64,000 nucleotides of DNA from Hymenopellis radicata (taxonomy: Eukaryota > Basidiomycota > Agaricomycetes > Agaricales > Physalacriaceae). Positions 21,107 through 34,040 of this stretch are shown here, piece by piece. The notes below the pieces were generated by a model that saw nothing but the letters and a program-made list of their open reading frames with translations, ran no database searches and had not been told where the DNA came from. The stretch's first letter is position 1. Each line of letters begins with the position of its first letter. Where the stretch lies: positions 1 to 64,000 of the forward strand of contig JADNRX010000021.1 in assembly GCA_015501595.1 (NCBI GenBank). Direction: 5' to 3'. The position numbers and the translations under genes were made by a program.

Positions 21107-22853
21107 CTACCTATCTCTGCGGGCCTCGTAACCCAAACTGCCCACTTCCCTATTCTCATCCCGGAACGGGCTCTTTTCCTCCTCTTTATCCATCGCCGCT
21201 GTTGCAGCACCGATATCGCCGATTCCAGCACGCGTGCCCCAGCCGGTCTACATATAAGATGACATTGAGGAAATTAACGACGCGAGGAGGAAGGGTACGC
21301 ACTTCATGTAACGTACACAACGCATACAATTTCATAACCGCAAAGTAGTATCCAAACAGGATAAAAGCAGGGACATAAATTATGTCCTGAGGGCGCGTCC
21401 AAAGATGAGGGAGGAGCTTGGCCGTGCGCGTAGCAGTCAACCAGACGAGATAACTCAAACTACAGCAACGTCAAGTCGAGGCCAAAAGGAAGAACGCGTA
21501 CGCACATCACATTCCACCACGGCAAATGGTATCCACCGTCGTCCACCGGAATCGTACTCTTGTACACTACATATGCCACAAGACAAGGTCCAACAAGGAG
21601 TGTGAGGGGATTGAAAAGTTTGTCAACCATCGTATACGCCACATAGGGATGTGCCGTCCAAATAAATCGCTCCGTGAAAAGACTGCGGAGGTCGCTACGC
21701 CATGTGTTCCGCGTCCATCTCAAGACCTGTTTCAAGAATCGCCAGTTCGGCTTCATCGTGCTGAGAAGCTCCGCCTCCTTGCAACATTGCACGTACGTTC
21801 CCCATCCCCGAGAAACCATCCAGCGCGTCAAAAATTTATCGTCGCCGCTATTAAGCTGATATTTACCCAACCAATAATCGTGCGTGAATCCATACAGAAA
21901 CTCAGGATCCTTCAAGATAATTGTCCGGTACGCGGCAGTACGGCCAGACAAGCAGGGAATTCCGCCGTCGATGTGCGTTGACGCGGAAATTTCGATGTTA
22001 CGGATGGTAAGGCGGAACGCGGCAAGAACCTCCCAAACAGTCATCCTGTCTCCAACGGCTTGAACACGTTGGGAGGTTCCGACGCCACCGATCCGTTGAT
22101 CCTCAAAACACGCTAGAACATACGGCAGCAGAGTCGGCGGCCAAAGCGCATCGTCGTCTGCGAAGACCAGAATGTCCGTCTGTGCCGCTTTGATCCCCGC
22201 CGCCATCTGCAACCGCTTGTTCGCAAAAGGGACCGTCAAGACTTTGATTCTTTCTTTGTCCACCTCCTCCGCTAGAGCGCGTAGGGGTTCAAGCATGCGT
22301 TCTTCAGTGACGATAATGATCTCTTTGGGCGGCGATCCCGCGAGCCAGGAGCGTGCCGCAGCGATGAATTCTGGCCCAGCATCGATGGTTGGGACAATGA
22401 TAGTCACGTCTTCAGAGGGGGTGTATGTAGGATTGGTGGGCAGAGGAACTGGGCGATATGCAAGTGATGCGGATATGCGTATGATATACCAGAAGTAACG
22501 ATAAAACCTGCCAGGAAACGTGAACCGGAACAGAATAACAATAGGCGAGCAGCATACCCAATCAGCCCGAACGGCACGACTGTGGGTGGTTGTTGGTCAG
22601 AATTGTAGGGTAGGCCAGGGTACGCACATATGGGGAAATCATCTGATGTCAGGTAAAGCATCCTTGTCCCTGCAAGGACCAAGTAAACGCAAAGGAAAGT
22701 GGGTTCGCCGTTGAGCGCAAGGCGGGAAGGAACGTTTCCACCTTCAAGGAGGAGAAATGATGACGACGAGGAGAAGGGGGTTTCAGACTCCGCCGTTTCG
22801 TTGACCAAGAGCTCGATCGAACTTGCTCGCGTCGGCAATTGCCGTTCACTCAT
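21107..22853 (-). CDS. Processive GT2 polysaccharide synthase (Cps1-like)
   Basis: Membrane glycosyltransferase family 2 enzyme that would polymerise a sugar from a UDP-sugar donor at the plasma membrane. Motifs seen: TIIVPTIDAGPEF at the start of the GT-A fold, VFADDDALWPP (metal/donor Asp cluster), GDDKFLTRW (catalytic Asp region) and QVLRWTRNTW, the QxxRW signature of processive enzymes. Flanking segments are hydrophobic (FYRYFWYIIRI, FNPLTLLVGPCLVAYVVY, FILFGYYFAVMKLYAL). A conserved-looking tail reads LHETGWGTRAGIGD. Exons: 22558-22853, 21506-22507 and two short 3' exons to the stop at 21107. The start at 22853 (MSERQLPTR) is a choice; an in-frame ATG at 22904 also fits, and the N-terminal ~100 residues are poorly supported. 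No frame breaks. GT2 genes are reported near Agaricomycete A loci. Confidence 0.8.
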
Positions 22854-24118
22854 TCTTGTTACTTTCGATCCTCTCCCTGTTGTAATTCTGTCCAAAAGCA
22901 CCATTAACGCCAGCAGGATTAGTGGTGCCCTTGACCTAGAATCGTCTAGTCGCCACTTCTGCTCCAACTAGGCTCCTGTCGTCACCACAGTCTCTGCTCA
23001 CGAACACGTGTGTTCTCCCCTAAACCCGCTTCCTTCCTTTTCGCGACGCTTCCCCTTCGAGATTGGCACATTCGCGAAGCTACGAGGACTTCGGTAATCT
23101 CCGCGTAGCCCTGTACTTTTCCTTGCTGTATATGGAGTGACATTGTCAGGACTTCAAGTTGCTAGAGGATGGACTTCGAACCGGACGCTTGAATGTCGTT
23201 TCCTTCCTGAATTCGTAGTATCGAGGCTCATCTTCGTCGCGGTATAATACTACCGTCGTTCTGAGCTGAAGGTTTCTACTGCCACACGATTTGCACCCTC
23301 CCTGCCTTCCCCAGTTTCACCTTTCGAGGAGCCCATGCTGCCAGCGTCCCGTGGCCGCCTGAGTGTCTAAGCTAACGACTTGCGTTTAAATTCGAAGAGA
23401 CACAGGCATGTCACAGTTTTGCTACTGCACGTAATTGTTGGTGTTTTTTTTTTTTTTTTTTTTTTGTGGGGTTCAATAAAATGTGTTTCAACTGGACGCA
23501 GCATGTATACCTTGTCCGTCACAAATAAACGTCTTACCAGACGACAACTAGTTTTGAGAATTGCGGAGGTGAGGCTCATTGGGCCATTGTCCACGGAAGT
23601 GTTACATGCGTTCTATAGAACTTGGTGCCTAACGTGTGCTTTTGACGCCGGCCTGAAGATTGACGCTGAGGTAGAAGAGTCAAAGACAGCCAGCCTTCCG
23701 TACCACTGTATGGATGTCATTTACAACAATCTAGCTTTTTCAACGGTTTCAACTTCTGACTTATGAGAATCGGGAACTGCCGGACACCGTACTACTTACT
23801 AGTGTGCACTGGTCGACCTTCCGAAGAGAGCAACATCAGAACTTCTGCCCTACTAGTACTCAAATGTCTGTCAATCATGCCCTGTCCCGCTACGCATTTC
23901 GTGAAGTGAACATGACAAGATTGACAAACCTTGCGCCACGAGCCCTTTCGTCAGAATAACCTCAGAGTCCACGATAGGTCCAGACGATGGTATGAAAGCT
24001 CAGCAGTTAATATAGCATATAGATACAAATAGAATCATTACTAGAATCATGATGGAGTTTCGTCCAATGTAGGAGATGTTTAGAAATAGCGTACAAAGTT
24101 CAAATACCCTTCTTCCCG
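22854..24118. other. Intergenic with 22-nt poly(T)
   Basis: No supported gene over 1.26 kb. A run of 22 T lies at 23444-23465. Open stretches around 23380-23760 have no family resemblance and depend on reading through the T run. Confidence 0.5.
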
Positions 24119-25952
24119 TTAGTGATCATCAGCCCCTGGTCTACCCCATTCCACATATCTCGTAGCTCCGTTCTGCCATGTAGCAGCACGTCTGGCGGCG
24201 ATAATGGACATAGTCGATCGAGCTGTTCCCACAAATCCGGCACCCCCAGATTGGATGACAGCGTCAATAAGAACGGGATACCTGGTTGAACGTAAGTGTC
24301 AGAGCGCCAACATTAGCCTGATCATAACGTACCACGGCCCAAACAGCTGAATGGTTTGACTATGGTCAGGAGCGACCCAGCCCAAATTAGCGACGTCTTG
24401 CCACCATGCAGGATCCTTCTCGTCACTGGTTACCACGACATGATCAACGATACGCCCGCTCTTCTCCAAAAGTTCGTCTTTGACTTCTTGCACCCGCCGC
24501 GCTATGACCGATAGAGGCGCGAAACAATCTTCCTTGGGAAAATCTCCGCAAGCCCAATGAAAATCGGAATGACGGACATGGATACCAATGTACTGAGAAT
24601 AGATTCAATTTACCGCTGATGAGATGGAACTAAACGACTTACGGGAGGAGTTGGCTCATCGTCTGGAATACCAATTGCTCGGTTGATGTATGTGTTCGCG
24701 AGCTTCTCAAGCGCCGGCGTGAAGTGCATGTACTGAGCAACAAACCGCCAAGCCGGGCTGTATTCAAAGTCGTATTCGTAAGGCTAGAAGTAAAGCGTTG
24801 GTTAACCCAAGGGCTATGCGCTATTTTAAACTTACCTGCTGTGCACAGACATAATACAGATAATCGTAGCATAGCAGTTGCTCATCGGGAGCAAGGGAAA
24901 CATTGTTCGGAGAGGGTAAAGGTGTGACAAGACTGACTTCCCGGGTTTCAGGGGACGCAAGGCGCGCTAATGCCCAAAATGTCGTGTGCTGGTCGTGTTC
25001 GTAATTGGGATAGAGCTTGATCCAACTCGGAGCCAGTGTGTAAGAAATATCTACAAGCGCATTCAAGTCAAGCCAAAACTATCGCAGAATGACGCATACC
25101 AAGTTTCAATAGTTCGGGTACGCTGCTGCGTCGGGGATTTGGTTCGTTATATTGTGTCGCCTCCCAAACGTTCCAGCACCCAAGCTCATCATCCCCTGCG
25201 ATGGCTCGATTTTTGACATCGCGCCATTCAAGAATCGGGGTGTTCATCAACTTTTGCATCCGCGGAACGTCGAACACGTCGCCGAAAGGAAGCTCCGACG
25301 CGGGGCCGTCTTGTAGAACGTGTGAAGGAGTAAATGGCGGTAGAATGGGTACTCTCTCGGTGATGATCCCAAGATAGATCAGGTTTATCTGCACGAATTT
25401 CGGGTAAATCGGAGAGGAAATAACAGAGACGAAGAGGAACGAACCAGTGTCATTACATCGTTCGCTGGAGAAGAAAAGAAGGATGAGCATAAGAAGGAAC
25501 GAAAGAACATCTATCACTTACTCCAACCTGCAGCAGGCCACGAAGTGATATACTTGACATCAGGGCGTAAAGCATCTGTCAGGAGGCATAAGTACGTCTG
25601 ACTCTGCTGTTCTGGAAGGACCCGCACCTCTGAAATGCGCCGCTGGTTCCCCACGCAGTACTCGAGTATCCCAGGATGCGGTGGTCTCCTCCACGGGTAG
25701 GTATTCCGACGATGAAGAGCTCCCGCGAAGATCATCTGCTACTGTTTCACTCGTCGGCGACATCTCTCCGAATGGATGCATCGTCCATACACCGAGAGAT
25801 ATTAACGAAGCAAGGCCTAAGAGGATGGCGGCATTAACAAAACGAGGCCGTCTGAAGCTTGTCGATTTCCGTGGATAAGCATCTAAACCGTCTTCCATGG
25901 CGGAGGCTGAGGAAGAGGACCTCGAGTGTAGCAGAGAATACTTGAAGTTCAT
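24119..25952 (-). CDS. Type II membrane protein, O-fucosyltransferase-like
   Basis: Resembles the GDP-fucose protein O-fucosyltransferase group of fungal Golgi glycosyltransferases. A short N-terminal cytoplasmic tail is followed by one membrane helix (FVNAAILLGLASLISLGVW) and a luminal stem. The catalytic domain starts FRDALRPDVKYITSWPAAGW and continues TNDVMTLINLIYLGIITERV. The loop IGIHVRHSDFHW contains the HxRxxD-like Arg that contacts GDP-sugar in the family, and SGGAGFVGTARSTMS near the C-terminus matches the usual nucleotide-binding end. At least seven exons splice in phase; the small exon at 25575-25522 and the next one join as GWTNDVM. The protein is about 500 aa. The acceptor protein and sugar cannot be told from sequence. 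Confidence 0.75.
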
Positions 25953-27964
25953 AAGCGACGGCTGGACCGGATGGGAATAGAGAGGTAGAAAAAGGCCGGG
26001 GCTTTATCGAATTTAGAGGATAAATGTGGCATTATGTAGGGACTCTTGAGAGAAACTGATCCAGGGCTGATTCTGCCGTCAGAGTGCGCCTCATGCGGGT
26101 TGCCGAAACAGTCAGTCTCGATCTAGATCGATCATTCAGCAACCTTGTTTCCTGCGGTCAAGTTTTCAACGCGTTATATGTTATACCTCTAGCTCAGTAC
26201 GGCACATTCGCCTCCTTTACTCCTACGATCTCACATTTCTCTGATTTTCGTGCTCCTCCCAGCTTTGCCGGCGGTTTATGTTTATGTCACTGTGCGTAAA
26301 AATGCGCACTCTGGTCAGATGGTTCCTCCTCGCTCTTCATTCGTACCGTCATTACATATGGACGCCGTAATATACCGAATCGCAAGCATTCGGAGTTTAT
26401 CAAGACTGGTTCGGCGGTCTCGATTACATGCTTCTGTTTCATCATCGGACTTGCGTTCAGGACGGGTTCCTTGCCCTTCCTGACGAGCTACCATGACTCG
26501 CTTACATGTTCATTCGTACACTGGCGGCAATCACGGAGCGAGATCGCTCGTGGACTGCTCTGCACCTCTCCGCCTATTGTCGTCTTGGTCGTCGATACTC
26601 GATGTTTCTTCGGTTCTTTCTATGCTTTTCTATGGGACGAACATTCCGACATTTTTTAGCTGTGCATGGCGGTGTCTATAGTTTACCTTCCGACGTTACC
26701 TCAGATCGTCTCTTTGATCAAAGGCACTGCTGACCTTTTGACTGTCGACGACTCGGCCAAAGGAGGTTGATTGAACGATGTTCCTGTCTGGAATTCGTTT
26801 TGTGTCAAATGACCAGCCTTGCATTATGCTTTCTGTGATAGATTTCGTCAGTCGGAATGACTTCCAGCCCTTGAACATCCTTACAGACAGATATGGCGTT
26901 GATGATTGATAAATAATTCGAGGAACGACATGTGACATGCCATCGCATCGTACGAGCCATCGACACAGATGCGATAGCAGCGAAAGGGCGGTTCTAAGCT
27001 ATTCTTGTCGCCTGAGACATGTGGCGGAGTAGACTGAAACGACAGCACCGCGTATGTGTCTCAGGCGCTGCCGGCACTTTGCCTCGCACGCCTCTCCCTT
27101 GGCCCTATGGTACGCCTTCCACTACGTGTGTATGTTCCGAGACCTGTGCGATATAACGAAGGCCTCGAAGAAGCAACGCTAAGACGAAAGTCAATACGGT
27201 GTCGGTGTCTGTTATGTGGTGCTTTCCGTAGGGAATACGGTGGCGGCCATTAGAACGCTCTCACGTACATCTATGCTTTGCGTAAGGCGTATGGTTGGGC
27301 ATTCTTCCGAGGATTGGTGATGCGGGTGTGCTTGTTCGAGAGAGAAGATCTAGTCTCACGAGAGTTGGTTACATGAGAGCGGAATGAGTTATGTACAGCT
27401 ACGATTACAGAGTACCTGCTTCGATGGTTTCGTTTCTCCTCTCCAACTGTCTACACTTCCATATTTAGAGATTTCTGCCTCGTTTGTGGCCCGGGGCAAT
27501 AGAGGGATGCTAGAAAAATGGTCTTTCTTAGAGGCTCTTTACAAGGACTCTGGCTAGAATTTCAGATCCTATAGAAGACGCTCCTGCAACAGCGTGTTGT
27601 CCGCGAGCTTTCCAATTATGCTTTGAATATACTGAAGACGAAAGGGCCCATCGAGCTGTGGAAGGAGTTTACCAGTACTTCGTGTAGTTACAGAGACTAG
27701 GCACCAAACGTGGCGTCTGGTAAAAGTTTATAGAATCGAACATATGCGAGAGGACGGGGCGCACGTACTAATCAGTATAACGCTATAATCTTTGCTGCAA
27801 GCAGCGTTGGCGTTTAGTGGACGCGTCGTGCCGGGAGCTAAGTTCGGAAACTCGGCCCGAGCGCTGACATACACATCCTCGCCGTTACGACGCGTTTGGG
27901 CAGCTTTTGACATTTTGTGCTCTCAACTCCTTACGACCTTTCTTCACGAACACCACACGCAATC
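25953..27964. other. 2-kb gene-poor interval
   Basis: No reading frame here matches a known family and none splices convincingly. A tRNA-like A-box string (TAGCTCAGTACGG near 26191) has no matching B box. The last ~100 bp before 27965 should hold the DNM1 promoter; a CT-rich tract (CAACTCCTTACGACCTTTCTTC) is just upstream of its ATG. Confidence 0.5.
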
Positions 27965-30695
27965 ATGGATTCGGACCTCATCAAGCTGGTGAACCGGCTG
28001 CAGGAGACGTTCAACAATCTGGGTACGCCGTTAGCACTGCTTGTCGTTCGCCTATTAACATTTTTATAGGAGGGGAGCTGGATATGCCTCAACTGGTCGT
28101 GGTACGTCAACTCGGAAGAGCGAGCGCCTCGCGTAAACATTCACCATATTGTAGGTTGGCAGTCAGTCGGCGGGAAAATCCAGTGTTCTCGAGACGTATG
28201 TGGTTGTTACCATCCAATGAAAGCCACACTGATCACGGTTGCTTCGTCGTCAGCATTGTTGGACGCGATTTTCTTCCGCGAGGACAGGGCATTGTCACGC
28301 GGCGTCCTCTTGTCCTGCAGCTCATCCATACCCCAGTTCCTGCTGAAGGCGAGCGCAACCAGGGCCCCACAGAATGGGGCCAATTTCTGCACCTCGACAA
28401 ACGGTTTACGGACTATAACGACATACGAAAGGAGATTGAACAGGAGACTTTTAGGGTGGCTGGCCAGAATAAGGGCGTGAGCAAGCTGGCAATTTTCCTC
28501 AAAATTTACAGCCCAGACGTTCTGGACTTGACGTTGGTGGATTTACCGGGTCTTACAAAGGTACGTTTTATATCGCGTCCCTTTCTTTCATGTTGAATCA
28601 ATTGTTGTATAGATTCCGGTAGGCGACCAGCCCAGTGATATCGAGCGACAAATACGCAATCTCGTGCTGGACTACATATCTAATCCCAACAGTGTCATCC
28701 TCGCCGTATCGGCTGCGAACGTTGACCTCGCCAACTCAGAATCCCTTCAACTTGCGAGGACCGTTGATCCTCAAGGGCGACGTACCATTGGTGTTCTTAC
28801 CAAACTCGACTTGATGGACGCTGGCACGAATGCACTTGATATTCTTACTGGGCGCGTTTATCCGCTCAAATTGGGCTTCATCGGCGTCGTAAACCGCAGC
28901 CAGCAAGAAATCAATATAGCAAAGAACATGCAGGATGCATTGGAGAAGGAGACAGCTTTCTTCCGGAATCACCCTTCGTATAGAAATATCGCGCACAAGA
29001 ATGGTACCAAGTATCTGGCCAAGACACTGAACCAGGTTCGACTGCCTTCTCTTCATTTTCTCATTCGTCCGTGTTGCTAACAGGTTCCTATCACCTAGGT
29101 GTTACTGAACCATATCCGCGAGAAGCTTCCTGACATGAAGGCTCGCCTAAACACCCTCATGGGCCAAGCTCAACAGGAACTCAGCTCGTTCGGAGACGCG
29201 GCCATCTATGGTGACAAGAACCAACAGGGCGCGCTTGTCCTTCGTCTTATGACTCAGTTTGCCCGCGACTTTGTCTCTTCCATAGATGGTACCAACATCG
29301 ACATCTCCACAAAGGAATTATCTGGCGGGGCGCGCATCTACTACATCTTTAATGATATATTCGGCCAGGCACTTAGTTCCATTGATTCGACCCATAATTT
29401 GGAGGATCAGGATATACGGACAGCCATCAGAAATTCGATGGGTCCCAGGCCGAGCTTATTCGTTCCCGAGATTGCTTTTGATCTGCTAGTCAAGCCGCAG
29501 ATAAAGTTGTTGGAAGCCCCGAGTTTGAGATGCGTAGAGTTGGTATACGAAGAGCTGGTCAAGATATGCCATAACTGTACCAGTATGGTATGTTGCCCGT
29601 CTCCCTTCGGACCAGTCATGTTTCTGAACTTCCTGACAGGAGTTGCAACGGTTCCCGCGTTTACACGCCCAGCTCGTAGAGGTCGTGTCTGATCTCCTGC
29701 GAGAGCGGTTGAATCCCACATCGGAGTACACACAAAGCCTGATTGCCATACAAGCGGCCTATATCAACACCAATCATCCGGCCTTCGTTTCTGGCTCCAT
29801 GTCTGCACAGGCATCCCGCCCACAAAGGTCACAGCTGCCACCAAGGGTCAGTTTCTATGTTCTGTCAAGAGCACACGTCTTCATTGATTAACAGCCAGCA
29901 TCTGCCGAACCCGTCAATGGTGTGAATTCTTCAGCCGAAGATGACGACGACGCCTCTTCCCAAGACACCACTAGTAGCGTCACGCCTAGTGGTCGGTCTG
30001 TGTCGTCGACTTTACACGATCGCGGGCACCCTGCTGTCCCGGCCTCTAACACGGCCACTGTCAGAAAGGCCCATCGAGTATCTCAAGAACAACCACATCG
30101 ACCACATTCCGCGATGGCTGCTACGGGAGCAGGAGGGCGGCCAGGCAAGGGGACGGCTAGGGAGACCTTCCTTGATTACTTCTTTGGTCAGAACGGTCCA
30201 GGCCCGGTTGTTCCCGAACGACAGGCGCATGCAGGACAGATCGAGCGCGTTGGGCGGGATACCTCTACTGCAGACGCGACGTTGAACTCAGGCTTGATGG
30301 CCGGACGTCGCAGCCTCGACGGTTCGAATGCTGCTTTTGACATGAAGTCTCTCGGACGTCACATTGAGGCACTTCCATCTGAGTCGATGAACATGAGTGT
30401 CCGAGAGGAAATGGAAACCTCTTTAATCCGGTCGCTCATAGCGTCGTACTTTGAGATCGTGCGGCAGTCCATCCAGGATTTGGTGCCAAAGGCGATTATG
30501 CATTTGTTGGTGAACCATACGAGCCAGCATGTGCAGAATCGGCTGGTGGCCAGCTTATACAAGCCGGAACTATTCGCAGACATGTTGAACGAAGATGAAG
30601 GGCTAGTCGCGGAGCGAACGAGAGTGAAAGCACTACTAGACGCTTACAGGGATGCGTTCAAAACGCTATCGGAAGTAAACATGACGGCGATGTAA
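27965..30695 (+). CDS. DNM1: Dynamin-related GTPase DNM1 (mitochondrial/peroxisomal fission)
   Basis: Large GTPase that assembles in rings around mitochondria and peroxisomes and severs them. GTPase motifs seen: [13 protein letters not shown] (P-loop), [12 protein letters not shown] (switch I Thr), DLPGLTK (switch II), TKLD and NRSQ. The stalk carries [14 protein letters not shown] and [18 protein letters not shown], very close to the Dnm1/Drp1 type rather than Vps1. A variable insert (acidic, Ser/Thr-rich) separates it from the C-terminal GED ([20 protein letters not shown] to VNMTAM). Eight or so exons join in phase with introns of 45-60 nt; no break. The start ATG is followed by [20 protein letters not shown]. 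Sits between the O-FucT-like gene and MIP. Confidence 0.92.
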
Positions 30696-30979
30696 GCCTG
30701 CGATTACCTCTCCTTCCTTGCGCCCCACTCCAAAATTTATAATAATGAGCTCGACGTTTACCCTCCTTGTAGGCTGGTTTGAATGGATATCATAGACTTG
30801 TATATGCCAAAATATGTCTACCCAGATAACCATATTGTAGTTTGGTTTTATAACATAATCCAGAAACCTCAATCCTGTGCGTGTTTTTGCATACCACATC
30901 CCGAAACTGTTGTACGTATCATCTATCCTGGAGATTAAGATCTTAAGATGGTAATGTATGTATTGTCGTCTAAGATACA

Positions 30980-33462
30980 TCAGTGCATGCCAGCGGCGAA
31001 GCCCATCTCGTCTTCGATCCTCCACTGACCTACTTGCCGCATAGCCTCAGCGTCGCCCTTCTCCAACTCAGGATTCGACAGGATCGCGGCTACCATCTGC
31101 CAAGGATCCTTCCCTCCTCCATACCGCAGCACCTCGCCTCTGAACTTGTCTCCTTGCGCGCGACTGAGAGGGTCCTTGGCGAAGACATGGCTCCATACTC
31201 TAGAGGCAATCGCCCGGTCAAATAGATATGAATAATAAGTGGCACCATATCCAAACAAGTGCCCGAATTGAGTCTGGTACGACGTCCCTTCGACGTACGG
31301 TATTAATCCGCGAGTATTCAGCAGATTGGCATACTCTTTAGTAGAGTCAAAGTGAGGATCGAGGGCGCCGGACGAGTGATAAATCTGGTCAACGGCGGAG
31401 AGTAGGATCTGGGAGTACGTGTCAATGGAGTGGCATGGATCCTCGGTGTTGTTTACGCCCTGGTGGAGAGTCATTGTGGAATCCACATCGAAGAGTGAGA
31501 GAACATCAGGTGAGGAGAGGAAATGTTCCATAAGAATGGAAGGGAGCTCTACGAAATCTGTTGCACAACGGGTGCCGGAGACATTCTGGTAATCCGTCCG
31601 CCCAAGCATTGCTATAGGAAATCAGAAATACGTCTGCAAGGGGTAGAAAGTGACTTACAATGCATGGCATGTCCCATCTCATGGAACAGGGTCTTTACAT
31701 GCTGCCATTCCAGCCCCGCAGCTCCGCCAGCCGATGTTGGTCGGGTGAATTCCGTCAATAAAACGACAAGAGGTAGTTGGTATACACCTTCTTGCCCCGG
31801 TAACCGATGTCGCTTCTGAGCTTCAAAGTCGACAGACTCACGCACGTTATACTCGTTGCCGTCTAAGATAGCAGGCGCATTCGAGTCATCGTCATCGTCG
31901 TCGGTCCTCCGAGAACACCGGACGGTGTAATGGGCTGCGCCGCTGGCTTTACCACGTCTCGCGAAGAGATCAGCATAAACCCAGCCAATGATACCCTGCG
32001 TCTCGTCTATTACCTCGAGCTTCTGGACGTCCTTGTGCCAGACTTCTCCCGGGGAGGTTTCCACCGGGCGAAAAGTCACGCCATACAAATGGCGGAATAG
32101 CCTCGAAAGACCCATAAAGACGGTTCCGACAGTCAAAGGGGGGAGAGAAATCGGAGGAGCCGGGGGTTCGGGTGGACAATAGAAATCACGATCCCAAGCT
32201 TGGATAATGGGGTAAGGGGGAGTACGCAGATGTGCCTCTTTTCGTCGACTGAGAGCACCTATTGCTGCTTTAGCATACGGACGTGTATAGTCCATAAGCG
32301 CGTCGAGGAAATGAGACACATTTTCTATGGTAGAACATAAGCCATAGCGTCAGGGAGCGCGATAACTAAGTAGACTTGCCTGGAGACTTGGCCATCTTAC
32401 TATCCAATGTCATTTCAGCGTAACTCGTGTGACCAACAAGGTGGGCGACCTCCGCGCGTTTTCGTAGGAGTTGCTCCAGAGTAGCGATTTGCTCGGGTGA
32501 GCTTGAATTCGCTGCTATGTACATCTTTCTCCGCGGTTCTTCGGCTGGTGCAGAACGCATAATCATTTGCGCTTGTAAAGAGCCTGGGTAAACCAACAAG
32601 TCGCGCTGGGTGAAGCGTGCTTGATACTTGAGCCGAACGCCCATGCCTTGGTCTGTCAGACCAGCTAGTTCTGAAGGTTTTATCGATGCTGGCGGACGAA
32701 GAGCACCAGCATCCTTGAGAAATTGTCGGCCAAGGACGATGATGTCTGTCGATAGAGAAACGAATTTCTCGCGTTGCGCGGGCGGAAGAGCAATAGCCTC
32801 AAAGTCGTGCCAGAATATAAGGGCAGTCTTGTACGCCTCCGGTGAAAGTGACTTCACAATGTCAGGGTCAGACAGGACAGACTTCAACACCTGGGTAGGC
32901 ATAAATAATGGTGACCGCGCTCAACAACACGACAACGCACTTCGTATAAGCCAACATGAGTATTCAGAACATTCATGAACTCGCACAACGTCTCGTATGC
33001 TGTATTCGCGGCGTCAACCCATGCGCGATCAGGATGAGAGTTCCGTACGAGCTCCGTGAGGTCTATGACACCACACAGCATATCACTGAGGCGATCCAAG
33101 TTCTTGACAACCTTGAACAGCTCGTCTCGAGACTCGTGCGCCCGCAGAATACGATTAGTGAGCAGCTGGGCCCGTACGTAGGTCGCATTGGCGAGACTGA
33201 TTAGAGCCCGCGGATGCGTCAAAGTCGAGTGCCCGAATAATCCCGTCCGCGACAACAGACCGCCGCTGGAGCTGCCCGACGGCTGGTCGAACAGTGTTAT
33301 GAGTGTCCGGTCGTCTGCTGATGCAGGAATCGTCGGCTGAGTTTCTGTCGAGAATTTGCGAGTGGTACGACGAGACTCCTGCTTGGCAACGAGGCAGCCC
33401 CGAAAGCGAAACGGGCGCGCGGGCGGCTTTGGCAAGACATTCCGGGAAACTCTTGCAATCAT
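30980..33462 (-). CDS. MIP1: Mitochondrial intermediate peptidase (M3 metallopeptidase)
   Basis: Removes an octapeptide from a subset of imported mitochondrial precursors after the main processing peptidase has acted. Zinc site FHEMGHAMH (HExxH) is followed by the family continuation [20 protein letters not shown], whose Glu supplies the third ligand. The N-terminus is basic and Ser/Arg-rich ([20 protein letters not shown]), as expected for a mitochondrial presequence. The C-terminal [20 protein letters not shown] loop contributes His/Tyr to the active site. Four main exons, all in phase, about 770 aa, normal for the family. In Agaricomycetes MIP is the standard physical marker of the HD mating-type locus, which supports that call here although it stands 10.7 kb from HD2. 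Confidence 0.93.
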
Positions 33463-34040
33463 CAAGGTGGGAGGGACAGGATTTCCGGAGCCAAAGGGCG
33501 CAGGTCCGGACTGTCAAGATGAAAAAGTGATCCATGAGATTGTCTGGGCCCCCACGTGGCATTGATCGCGGCTTTGTCGTCGTGTCGTGTAGTACAGCCC
33601 TGTTTTCAATTCCTGTGGTCCTATTCGACCGGACTTTGGTTGCAAGAGTGTTATCAGCTCTGTTGTTTAATCGTCTCTTCGTTATCCTACGCCAGACTTT
33701 ACACAGCTTGTATCTCGAAACACCGAAGAGTCCTTGATCTCTCAAGACCAATTGTACAGGAGTAACTGAGTTTTCATCGATATAGACTCCACTGAATAAC
33801 ATATCCATCAATTCGGGTATCGCGCGATTCCTACATCAACAGTCAAAGGTAGTGCGCGGAGACAAGTATCGCACTCGGAGCCTAGAGGTCAAGTCGCGTT
33901 CAAAGGATATACAGAGAGTACATGCACACAATAACATATGTAGAATGTTGGTATAAAGTACTGGGAAGAGACTATGAGCGATGCAAATACGTTAAAATGA
34001 ATAGATGTGTACCCCGGCAATGAAATTTGACCAAAAGCCA
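33463..34040. other. Intergenic
   Basis: No supported gene. It contains the MIP promoter (next to 33463) and the 3' flank of the chromatin-protein gene. No repeats or TATA box recognised. Confidence 0.5.

Noticed and set aside
23380..23766. Open frame of ~128 codons on the plus strand
   Set aside because: It translates the 22-nt T run as poly-Phe, has no family resemblance and no splice or promoter context.
26180..26215. tRNA-like string (CTCTAGCTCAGTACGG)
   Set aside because: It resembles an A box, but no B box or acceptor-stem pairing is found at the right distance.
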